Origin: Nitrospirota bacterium
GTDB taxonomy: Bacteria > Nitrospirota > JACRHL01
Length of the DNA: 56,091 bases
Assembly (NCBI GenBank): GCA_016212085.1
Contig: JACRHL010000007.1
Location: 1-56,091 of the forward strand
Reading direction: 5' to 3'
A program made the position numbers and the translations under genes. The notes beneath the pieces are model-generated. The model did not search any database, had not been told where the DNA came from, and worked only from the letters and a program-made list of their open reading frames with translations. Of the stretch, positions 27,703-35,463 are shown in pieces; the first letter of the stretch is position 1, and each line of letters starts with the position of its first letter.

Positions 27703-27846
27703 GCGGAAAAAAGCGTGCTGTCGCGTCCTTGCGGTGTACCGCGCCGTTGCCGGACCTGCACCACCGGGGCCGGGTGGTAAACGGGTTGTCGGGCACACAG
27801 ATTACAAGTCTGTATCGGCGGATTGTCTCCGGGGATTGAACGGAAT

Positions 27847-27887
27847 GGCAACGCCCCCCCGTCCCGCGGGAGCGGGGGGGCGTTGCC
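27847..27887 (-). terminator. Long hairpin after the giant cytochrome gene
   Basis: GGCAACGCCCCCCCG and CGGGGGGGCGTTGCC form a perfect 15-bp stem, and the inner TCCCG/CGGGA extends it with one bulge. It lies 9 bases beyond the giant cytochrome stop and 145 bases before the barrel gene. No T-run follows on either strand, so it may attenuate or protect the 3' end of the mRNA instead of fully terminating. Confidence 0.55.
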
Positions 27888-27896
27888 GAGGGTGGG

Positions 27897-30800
27897 TCAA
27901 TCGAACGAACCGTCGCTCACCCGGTGCTCGCGGGTGCGGGTTCTCAGGATGGTGGTAAAGCTGTTGTCCGTGTACACGTGGCAGGCACCGGAACAATCCC
28001 TGAGCTCGCTCACCGTGTAGCGGACGGTGGTGGGCACCTCGGTCTTCTTGTGCGGATCCGCCCGGTAATCCCCCGCGTGGCATCCGGCGCAGGCCGGCTG
28101 GTAGCCGTACGGCCAGGGGATCACCTCGCTGTTGCTCTGGTGGCAGGCGCTGCAGGTCAGCGCCCGGCGGTGGTCACCCGGGTAGTTGCTGGAGGTGTGC
28201 CGGAAGGTCAGCGGCGTCCACCCCGTCGAGTTGTGGCAGTGGTCGCAGGAACGGGTGGTGACGAAGTGGCTGCCCGACTTGCCGGTGGCGCTGCTGCCGT
28301 TGTGGCAGTTGGCACAGGTTCCCGCCGACACGTTGGCGTGGTTGAAGCTCGCGTTGCTCCAGGTGGTGGTGCCGTGGCACTCGTCGCAGGTGTTGCTGCT
28401 CTGCACGTGGCCCGCCGGCTTGCCCACCGCCGTGTTGCCGTTGTGGCAGCTGAAGCACGAGCCCGCGGTCACGCCGCTGTGGTTGAACGATGCCCCCAGC
28501 CAGCTGGCGGTGGTGTGGCAGTCGTCGCACACGTTGCTGCTGTTGATGTGGGTGCTCGGCTTGCCGGCGGCGCTGGTGCCGTTGTGGCAGGTGTAGCACG
28601 ACCCTGCGGTCACGCCGCCGTGGTTGAACGATGCCCCCAGCCAGCTGGCGGTGGTGTGGCAATCGTCGCACACGTTGCCGCTGGCGATGTGGGTGCTGGG
28701 CTTGCCGGTGGCGCTGGCGCCGTTGTGGCAGCTGAAGCACGAGCCCGGCGTCACGCTGCCGTGGTCCCAGGTGGTGACCCACGTGCCGGTGCCGTGGCAC
28801 TGGTCGCACGACGCGCCGTTGGTGGGCACGTGGCCGCCGGGCAGGCCGGTGGCGTTGGTGCCGTTGTGGCAGGTGACGCAGGTGCCGGGCTGCACGTTCT
28901 GGTGGTTGAACGTCGCCCCGGTCCAGCGCGTGGTGGTGTGGCACACGTCGCACGAGTCGCTGGTGGGGATGTGGCCGCCGGGCAGGCCGGCGGCGTTGGT
29001 GCCGTTGTGGCAGGTCTTGCAGGTGCCCGCCACCACGCCCGAGTGGTCGAACTGGACCAGCCAGTTGGCGGTGGTGTGGCACTGGTCGCACGGCTGGCTG
29101 GTGGGGATGTGGGTCGATCCCTTGGTGCGCGCGTTCACGCCGTTGTGGCAGGTGGCGCAGGTGCCGGGCCGCACGTTCTGGTGGTTGAACGTGGTCAGCC
29201 AGCTCGCCGGCGTGTGGCACACGTCGCACGCGTCGTTGGTGGGCAGGTGGGTGGCCGTCTTGCCGGTGGCGTTGGTGCCGTTGTGGCAGGTGGCGCAGGC
29301 GCCCGGCGCCACGCCCGAGTGGTCGAAGGTGCCGCGCCACTGGGTGGTGGTGTGGCAATCGTCGCACACGTTGCCGCTGGGCACGTGGCGCGCCGTCTTG
29401 CCGGTGGCGTTGGTGCCGTTGTGGCAGTTGAAGCAGGTGCCCGGATCCACGTTGTGGTGGTCGAAGGCCACGAACCAGCTGCCGGCGGTGTGACAGCCGT
29501 CACAGGTGTTGTTGCTCGGGATGTGGTTGCTGGGCTTGCCGGTGGCGCGGGTGCCGTTGTGGCAGTTGAAGCAGGTGCCCGGCACCACGTTGCCGTGGTC
29601 GAACGTGGTCAGCCAGCTCGACGTGGTGTGGCACACGTCGCACGCCTCGGTGGTGGGGATGTGGGTGGCCGCCTTGCCGGTGGCGTTGGTGCCGTTGTGG
29701 CAGGTGGTGCAGGTGCCGGGCTGCACGTCCGAGTGGTCGAAGATCACGAACCAGCTGCCGCCGGCGGTGTGGCAATCATCGCAACCCTGGCTGGTCGGAA
29801 TGTGGCCCGCCGTCTTGCCGGTGGCGTTGGTGCCGTTGTGGCAGGTGGCGCAGGAGCCCGGCGCCACGCCTGAATGGTCGAACTGCACGAACCAGCTGCC
29901 GCCGGTGGTGTGGCACCGGTCACACTGGGCCCCGCTGGTGGGCAGGTGGCCGGCGGGCAGCCCGGTGGCGTTGGCGCCGTTGTGACAGGTGGTGCAGGTG
30001 CCCGGCTGCACGCCCGAGTGGTTGAACGTGGTCAGCCAGCTTGCCGGCGTGTGGCACACGTCGCACGCCTCGCCGGTGGGCAGGTGGGCCGCCGACTTGC
30101 CGGTGGCGTTGGTGCCGTTGTGGCAGGTGGCGCAGGAGCCCGGCGCCACGCCGGAGTGGTCGAACGAGCCGCGCCAGCCGGTGGTCACGTGGCAGTCGTC
30201 ACAGGTGTTGCCGCTGGGCACGTGGCGCGCCGACTTGCCGGTGGCGTTGGTGCCGTTGTGGCAGGTGAAGCAGGTGCCCGGCTCCACGGTGCGGTGGTTG
30301 AACGAGGTATGCCACGACGAGGTGTTGTGGCACTGGTCGCAGGCGTTGCCGCTGGGCACGTGACTGTTGGGCTTGCCGGTGGCGCGCACGCCGTTGTGGC
30401 AGTTGATGCAGGCGCCCACCACGTCGACATGGTCCACCTGGAACGGGCGCCAGGTGAGGGGCAGGTGACAGTGCTCGCAGGCGTTGGAGGTCTGGACGTG
30501 GGCGGCCGTCTTGCCGATGGCGGTGCTGTTGTTGTGGCAGCTGAAGCAGTTGCCGGTGACCTGGGTGTGGTCGAACACCGCGGACGCGAAGTTGGTGGTG
30601 GTGTGGCAGTCGTCGCAGGCGTTGCCGCTGGCGATGTGGTCCGCCGACTTGCCCGGTGCGATACGGCCGTTGTGGCAGTTCTCGCAGGTGCCGATCACCG
30701 AGACATGGTCCACCTGGAGGGCCGGCGACCAGCTGGCGGCGCCGTGGCAGTCGTCGCAGGTGTCGTAGCTCTTGATGTGGTTGGGCGACTTGGCGGTGGC

Positions 30801-31070
30801 CCCCACCCGGCCCGACTGGGTGTGGCAGCCGACGCAGGTGGACGGGATGCCGGTGAACACGCCGCCCTGGTGACAGCGGGCGCACTCCACCTGGCCGTGG
30901 GCGCCGTCGAGCGGAAAGCCGGTGGTGAAGTGATCGAAGTTGGCGCCCGGCGTGGCCGAGTTGGCGAACACCGGGAAGAACCCGGCAAACAGCAGCGCCA
31001 GGCCCACGATGCGCAGGATGCGACCGAGGGGATAGCGGGTCGGGACGGGATGTCTGAAGATGTGTGCCAT
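27897..31070 (-). CDS. Giant multiheme c-type cytochrome (41 CxxCH plus one CX3CH)
   Basis: 1057 residues. The signal peptide (GLALLFAGFFPVFA) sends it through Sec to the periplasm or beyond. I counted 41 CxxCH heme sites and a final DCSGACH (CX3CH). Most of the protein is about 17 tandem units of about 46 residues, each with one CxxCHNGTNATGK site, a GHxPT histidine, one CDxCHTT site and an FxHSGV histidine. The extra histidines fit bis-His axial ligation. The ATG is one base from the stop of the 21-heme gene. Family knowledge: such heme wires carry electrons across the envelope or outside the cell. An outer-membrane or surface place is inferred. Confidence 0.9.
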   Translation of the reverse strand: MAHIFRHPVPTRYPLGRILRIVGLALLFAGFFPVFANSATPGANFDHFTTGFPLDGAHGQVECARCHQGGVFTGIPSTCVGCHTQSGRVGATAKSPNHIKSYDTCDDCHGAASWSPALQVDHVSVIGTCENCHNGRIAPGKSADHIASGNACDDCHTTTNFASAVFDHTQVTGNCFSCHNNSTAIGKTAAHVQTSNACEHCHLPLTWRPFQVDHVDVVGACINCHNGVRATGKPNSHVPSGNACDQCHNTSSWHTSFNHRTVEPGTCFTCHNGTNATGKSARHVPSGNTCDDCHVTTGWRGSFDHSGVAPGSCATCHNGTNATGKSAAHLPTGEACDVCHTPASWLTTFNHSGVQPGTCTTCHNGANATGLPAGHLPTSGAQCDRCHTTGGSWFVQFDHSGVAPGSCATCHNGTNATGKTAGHIPTSQGCDDCHTAGGSWFVIFDHSDVQPGTCTTCHNGTNATGKAATHIPTTEACDVCHTTSSWLTTFDHGNVVPGTCFNCHNGTRATGKPSNHIPSNNTCDGCHTAGSWFVAFDHHNVDPGTCFNCHNGTNATGKTARHVPSGNVCDDCHTTTQWRGTFDHSGVAPGACATCHNGTNATGKTATHLPTNDACDVCHTPASWLTTFNHQNVRPGTCATCHNGVNARTKGSTHIPTSQPCDQCHTTANWLVQFDHSGVVAGTCKTCHNGTNAAGLPGGHIPTSDSCDVCHTTTRWTGATFNHQNVQPGTCVTCHNGTNATGLPGGHVPTNGASCDQCHGTGTWVTTWDHGSVTPGSCFSCHNGASATGKPSTHIASGNVCDDCHTTASWLGASFNHGGVTAGSCYTCHNGTSAAGKPSTHINSSNVCDDCHTTASWLGASFNHSGVTAGSCFSCHNGNTAVGKPAGHVQSSNTCDECHGTTTWSNASFNHANVSAGTCANCHNGSSATGKSGSHFVTTRSCDHCHNSTGWTPLTFRHTSSNYPGDHRRALTCSACHQSNSEVIPWPYGYQPACAGCHAGDYRADPHKKTEVPTTVRYTVSELRDCSGACHVYTDNSFTTILRTRTREHRVSDGSFD
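28233..30690 (-). repeat. Tandem heme-unit repeats inside the giant cytochrome gene
   Basis: About 17 in-frame direct repeats of roughly 138 bases (46 codons), each coding for two heme sites. Many copies share long identical DNA blocks, for instance around GTTGGTGCCGTTGTGGCAGG on the plus strand. Small length changes (an extra Gly-Ser or Gln) occur in some units. The pattern suggests growth by unequal recombination and may vary between strains. Confidence 0.85.
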
Positions 31071-31071
31071 G

Positions 31072-32646
31072 TCAGCTCTCGATACGTAGCTTGTCGAACG
31101 CTTCGGTGGTGTGACAGCGGGCGCAGTGCGGGCCGAAGCCGCCGTCGTGGATGTCGTCCTGCTGGTGGCAATCGCCGCAGGCGGAGGAAAGCTCGATCTT
31201 GTCCTTGACCGGGCGCTGGTGGCAGCCGTCGCAGGCCAGCCCCTTGTGGGCGCCGGTGAGTTCGAAATCGGTCTGGGTGTCGTGGTCGAAGCGCCACAGG
31301 TTCCAGGCGTTGGGGTTGTGGCACTGGGCGCAATCCGGCCCCAGGCGGCGCTCATGTTCGTCGTCACCCTTGTGGCAGGCGTCGCAGTCCATGGCGGTGG
31401 CCTTGAAGGTGGCGCCCAGGTGGCACTCGTCGCAGGGCGTCACCGCGTGCAGGCCGATGAGCGGGAAGCGCGTCAGGTCGTGGTCGAAGAAGACCTTGTG
31501 GCCCCAGCCCTTCTCGTTGTGGCACTTGTCGCACACCTTGCCCTGCTCGCCGCCGTGCACGTCGTCCTTGCGGTGGCAGGTGTAGCAGTCGGTGCCGCGC
31601 TCTTCTTTCTCGATGGTGCCCTGGTGGCAGGCCTTGCAGTCGAGCTTGGCGTGCTTCTCCAGGAGCGGGAAGTCGGTGTCGGTGTCGTGGTCGAAGGCGG
31701 TGTCGCGCCAGCCCTTGGGGGCGTGGCAATCGTCGCATTTCTCGCCGAAGCGGCCCTTGTGCTCGTCGTCGTTCCGGTGGCAGCCGTGGCAGGTGGTGGG
31801 GGTTTTCTCGTCGTACAGGTCGTCGCTGGTGTGGCAGGCGTTGCACGTCACGTCCTTGTGGCGCTCCACCAGCTTGTAGTCCGTGTCCTTGTCGTGGTTG
31901 AAGGTCGGCTTGTCCCACGCCTTGGGGGTGTGGCAGGTGTCGCACTTCTCGCCGTAACGCCCGCCGTGGGTGTCGTTCAGGCGGTGGCAGGCGTGGCAGG
32001 TGGTGGGGGTTTTCTTGTAGCGCTCGTTGGGGTGACAGGCGTTGCAGAGCACCTTCTCGTGCTCGCCCTGCAACGGGAAGTCGGTGTCCTTGTGGTCGAA
32101 GGCGGTGTCGGACCAGGCGCGCTCGTTGTGGCATTCGTGGCATTTTTCGCCAAGCTTGCCGTCGTGCGGGTCGTCCTCCTTGTGGCAGTCGAGACAGGCG
32201 TGCGGTGCGTCGCGATACGGCTTCTTGTCCTTGTGGCAGCGGTCGCAGGTGACGGCCCGGTGGGCGCCCTTGAGCACAAAATCGGTGTTGCCGTGGTCGA
32301 AGGTCTCCCGGTCCAGTTGCACCACGTCGGCGCCGCGCCCCAGGTGGTCGGAGTGGCAGCGCTTGCACTCGGCGGTCTGGATGCCGGCGATGCGGCCGTG
32401 GAACCCGCTCTTGCCCTTGATGTCGCCGTCCACCTTGTCGTGGCAGTCGAGGCACAGGCGCGACTGGCCGGCCTTGGTGAACGGCTGGTGGCACTTGCTG
32501 CACTCGCTCTCGTACTTGGCGTGCCCCGCAATGACCTTGCCGGGCATCACCAGCTCCTCGAAGCTGGCGGCCAGGGCGGCGGGGGTGGATGCAAGCAGGG
32601 TGGTCACGGCAAGTGTCAGCAGGATGCGCGCGTGGCGGAACAGCAT
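31072..32646 (-). CDS. 21-heme periplasmic c-type cytochrome
   Basis: 524 residues from ATG 32646 (an in-frame TTG lies at 32652). A signal peptide ends near AALA. I counted 21 CxxCH sites, laid out as about seven units of three hemes with recurring EKCxxCH, FDHxxTDFPLxGxH and TxCHxCH elements. Spacing and histidines resemble the cytochrome c3/c7 and MtrA-like periplasmic shuttles. It lies between the b-type membrane protein and the giant cytochrome, as expected for a link between inner membrane and porin. Confidence 0.92.
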   Translation of the reverse strand: MLFRHARILLTLAVTTLLASTPAALAASFEELVMPGKVIAGHAKYESECSKCHQPFTKAGQSRLCLDCHDKVDGDIKGKSGFHGRIAGIQTAECKRCHSDHLGRGADVVQLDRETFDHGNTDFVLKGAHRAVTCDRCHKDKKPYRDAPHACLDCHKEDDPHDGKLGEKCHECHNERAWSDTAFDHKDTDFPLQGEHEKVLCNACHPNERYKKTPTTCHACHRLNDTHGGRYGEKCDTCHTPKAWDKPTFNHDKDTDYKLVERHKDVTCNACHTSDDLYDEKTPTTCHGCHRNDDEHKGRFGEKCDDCHAPKGWRDTAFDHDTDTDFPLLEKHAKLDCKACHQGTIEKEERGTDCYTCHRKDDVHGGEQGKVCDKCHNEKGWGHKVFFDHDLTRFPLIGLHAVTPCDECHLGATFKATAMDCDACHKGDDEHERRLGPDCAQCHNPNAWNLWRFDHDTQTDFELTGAHKGLACDGCHQRPVKDKIELSSACGDCHQQDDIHDGGFGPHCARCHTTEAFDKLRIES

Positions 32647-32670
32647 TCCCAATACGTCGGGCAGGCCCGG

Positions 32671-33660
32671 TTAATACATGTGAACGGCCACCACGTGCAT
32701 CACGCCCGCGACGACCAGCATAAAGAACAGTGGCAGGTGCAGCACGTGCCAGAATGAAAACAGGCGCTCGTAGAAGCCCAGCTCCGCCACCTGGCGCACG
32801 GTGCGCAGATAGACGCTCAGGAAGCGCCGGGCGTCGCGCCGGTTGCGGCGCCGCTCGCGCCAGGTCCAACCCGCCTGGCGTGCCTTGAGCCTGACGGCCC
32901 CGCTCATGAACCGGCTCAGGCGGAGCCGGGTGGCGCGCACGCGCATGCCCAGCACCATGACCTTGACCAGCCCGTGCAGGGGGTTCCGTGCCGGCGCCAG
33001 CACGCGATCCTCGAAGGCCTGCAAGCGCGCCCGCAGCTGCGGGGCGAAGGCGAACTCCGCCGACAGCCGGCCCTTGGCGGTCAACGCGTCCTCGCGCAGG
33101 GCGTTCAGGGTGACGCGCCCGCCATACAGGCCGTAGTGAACCTTGGTGTAGATGAAGCGTCCGATGATGCCGCTGCCGGCCACCGTGAGGGTGCTGATGA
33201 GCGCCACGTTGCTGTTCAGGGAGCCGAGCTGGAAGTTGGCGTGGAACAGGATGCACACGGGGGCGATGATGCCCATGATCATGTGGGTGGAGAACCACAC
33301 GGGCACCGAGCCCCAGCGGCGCATGAACGACAGCCGCTTGCGCATCGGGTAGAGCAGCAGCAGGATCATGGTGACGGCACCGATGATGCCCAGGGCGTAG
33401 CCCGTCCCCGACTCGGCGGTAAGGCCGCTCTGGTCGCGCCCCAGCCAGCCCCAGGCGATGATCGCGATCGTGCACAGGCTGAACAAAATGGAACCGACCC
33501 ACCCGCGCCAGGGCGATCCGCCGCGGTGGGGGGCGGCGGCGCGCGACGATGCCTCGGCCGGACGCGCCGGCGTCTCGGCGGCGGCCGGCGTGGCCGCGTG
33601 GGCGCTGGATCGGCGGGCGACGGTATCGGGCGCGTCTAGGGTTTGGTTCGCGGTCGGCAT
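32671..33660 (-). CDS. Membrane b-type cytochrome-like protein
   Basis: 329 residues from ATG 33660. The first 50 residues are Ala/Pro-rich and low in complexity. Predicted helices are at about 54-74, 87-105, 122-142, 152-172 and 303-327. Histidines 126, 140, 175, 305, 308, 322 and 327 lie in or next to helices and could bind b hemes, as in ferric reductase-like or cytochrome b561-like proteins. A basic cytoplasmic-looking loop spans 180-295. It is the first gene of the cytochrome operon, so I infer a quinone- or ferredoxin-linked inner-membrane entry point. No exact family recognised. Confidence 0.65.
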   Translation of the reverse strand: MPTANQTLDAPDTVARRSSAHAATPAAAETPARPAEASSRAAAPHRGGSPWRGWVGSILFSLCTIAIIAWGWLGRDQSGLTAESGTGYALGIIGAVTMILLLLYPMRKRLSFMRRWGSVPVWFSTHMIMGIIAPVCILFHANFQLGSLNSNVALISTLTVAGSGIIGRFIYTKVHYGLYGGRVTLNALREDALTAKGRLSAEFAFAPQLRARLQAFEDRVLAPARNPLHGLVKVMVLGMRVRATRLRLSRFMSGAVRLKARQAGWTWRERRRNRRDARRFLSVYLRTVRQVAELGFYERLFSFWHVLHLPLFFMLVVAGVMHVVAVHMY

Positions 33661-34149
33661 GGTCCCATCATGGGGTCGATCAATCCTGTCGGTGGAGAGT
33701 ACAGCAATCGGCGTGCCAACCCGTGGCAATTCCCGGTTTTGTTCCGTCACCGCGGGGCTCCAGGGCCCCGCCGGCCACACGGCACGGGGCGCGATCTGGT
33801 ACACTCAGCGGCGGACGGGGCCGTGCCGGGCGCGCGGGGCGCATGGTCGGTCGGTCCCACCGTCAACGGTTTGGCCTGGGTTGGCGAAATGGCTGCTCCT
33901 CCCCCTCCTGCCGGGGCCGCGCCGGCTCCAGGGGTGCGGCTCGACCGACAGGTCATGTGGTTAGACGACGGCACCGTGCAAAAAGTTCCCGGCTTCGGCC
34001 ACGACCCGGGCATTTTTTCAACGGCCGGTCCGGGCGCCGGCCCTGGAGCGCGGCGGATCGGCGCGGAACGGATCTTGCTAGGGGGTTCCCTCCCGCACCG
34101 GCCCGGATGGCGGACCGGGCCCCGCCGTCATGTTCAGGTTACTATTCGG
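33661..34149. promoter_or_regulatory. Divergent intergenic region of the cytochrome cluster
   Basis: This 489-base stretch separates the two divergent operons and must hold both promoters. I see a possible extended -10 (TGGTACACT, hexamer 33800-33805), an imperfect palindrome with A- and T-runs at 33975-34023, and a 7-bp inverted repeat GGCCCGG-N8-CCGGGCC at 34100-34121, 28 bases before the plus-strand ATG. An open plus-strand frame crosses the region but has no coding character. Confidence 0.55.
33975..34023. repeat. Imperfect palindrome, third copy of the TTTTTCAAC element
   Basis: CGTGCAAAAAGTTCCCGG and CCCGGGCATTTTTTCAACG are imperfect inverted arms around a 12-base centre. The right arm recalls the TTTTTCAAC arm found at 37537-37570 and 53018-53049. 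The match is the weakest of the three. Confidence 0.35.
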
Positions 34150-35463
34150 ATGGAAATCGCCCTTAATTTAGCGCTTTACCTCGTTCCACTGGGTCTGGTC
34201 TGGGCTGCCTACCATTTTGCGCGCAATCGGGTCAGCCGGCGCAACCGGGCCATTCTGGCGGAGGCGGAGGAGGCGGGGCTGACCGAGCCCGCATCGCTGC
34301 ATCCGCTCATCGACGAGGTGCGCTGCATCGGCTGCGCCGCCTGCGTGACCGCCTGCCCGGAGCACAAGCACCATGTGCTGGGGCTGATCGACGGCCGTGC
34401 CCAGCTCACCAATCCCACCTATTGCATCGGCCACGGCGCCTGCAAGGCGGCCTGCCCGGTGGACGCCATCACCCTGGTGTTCGGCACCGCCAAGCGCGGC
34501 GTGGACATCCCCGTGGTGCAGCCCACCTTCGAGACCAACGTGCCGGGCATCTTCATCGCCGGCGAGCTGGGCGGCATGGGCCTGATCCGCAACGCCATGG
34601 AGCAGGGCAAGCAGGCCATGGAGAGCATCGGCCGGGTGCCCGGCATGGGCGGCGGCGGCACGACCGACGTGGTCATCGTCGGCTGCGGCCCGGCGGGCAT
34701 CGCCGCCTCCCTGAGCGCCAAGGCGGCGGGCCTGCGCTACGTGACCCTCGACCAGGACTCGCTGGGCGGAACGGTCTACAATTTCCCCCGTGGCAAGCTG
34801 GTGATGACGGCGCCGGTGGAGCTGCCCATCGTCGGCAGGACGCGCTTCACCGATACCACCAAGGAGGCGCTGCTGGCCTATTTCGAGGGGATCGTCGCCA
34901 AGGCGGATTTGAGGATCAACTTCAGGGAACGCATGGACGCCATCGTTCCCGTGGACGGGGGCTTCGTGGTCAAGACGCCGCGCGCCGAATACCGCACCCG
35001 CGCCGTGCTGCTGTGCATCGGCCGGCGCGGCACGCCGCGCAAGCTGGGCGTGCCCGGCGAGGAGGGCAGCCCCAAGGTGGTGTACCGGCTCATGGACCCG
35101 GAGCAGTACAAGGGCCAGCACGTGCTGGTGGTGGGCGGCGGCGACAGTGCCCTGGAGGCGGCAGCCAGCATCGTCGACCAGCCCGGCACCACCGTCACCC
35201 TGTCCTACCGCTCCGAGGCGTTCGGCCGCGCCAAGGCCGCCAACCGCGAACGGGTGCGCCAGGCGACGGAGACGGGGCGCCTCACGGTGATGCTCAAGTC
35301 CAGCGTGAAGGAGATCACCCCGGACCGGGTGCGGATCGAGTGGGACGGCACCACCCGCGACCTGCCCAACGACGCGGTGATCGTCTGCGCCGGGGGCATT
35401 CTGCCCACCCCGTTCCTGAAGGAGATCGGCATCATGGTGGAGACCAAGTATGGGACCGCGTGA
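34150..35463 (+). CDS. Membrane-anchored ferredoxin/FAD-NAD(P) oxidoreductase
   Basis: 437 residues. One N-terminal helix (3-22) anchors it. A ferredoxin domain follows: Cys59, 62, 65 and 69 form one [4Fe-4S] site, while the second has Cys92, His95, Cys98 and Cys102, with His at the usual second Cys place. Residues 118-160 resemble the C-terminal TNVPGIFIAGELGG segment of thioredoxin reductase-like enzymes, yet they precede the main FAD domain (GCGPAG at 178-183). An NAD(P) motif (VVGGGDSALEAA) follows. It may link NAD(P)H or ferredoxin to the divergent cytochrome operon. Its end overlaps the next gene by 14 bases. Confidence 0.8.
   Translation: MEIALNLALYLVPLGLVWAAYHFARNRVSRRNRAILAEAEEAGLTEPASLHPLIDEVRCIGCAACVTACPEHKHHVLGLIDGRAQLTNPTYCIGHGACKAACPVDAITLVFGTAKRGVDIPVVQPTFETNVPGIFIAGELGGMGLIRNAMEQGKQAMESIGRVPGMGGGGTTDVVIVGCGPAGIAASLSAKAAGLRYVTLDQDSLGGTVYNFPRGKLVMTAPVELPIVGRTRFTDTTKEALLAYFEGIVAKADLRINFRERMDAIVPVDGGFVVKTPRAEYRTRAVLLCIGRRGTPRKLGVPGEEGSPKVVYRLMDPEQYKGQHVLVVGGGDSALEAAASIVDQPGTTVTLSYRSEAFGRAKAANRERVRQATETGRLTVMLKSSVKEITPDRVRIEWDGTTRDLPNDAVIVCAGGILPTPFLKEIGIMVETKYGTA

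Noticed and set aside
27924-29873. Plus-strand repeat ORFs opposite the giant cytochrome
   Set aside because: They are the antisense of the heme repeats (Val/Ala/Trp-rich). The minus strand shows perfect heme motifs.
28233-30690. CRISPR array
   Set aside because: Repeat units are about 138 bases, in frame, protein-coding and without unique spacers. No cas genes are near.
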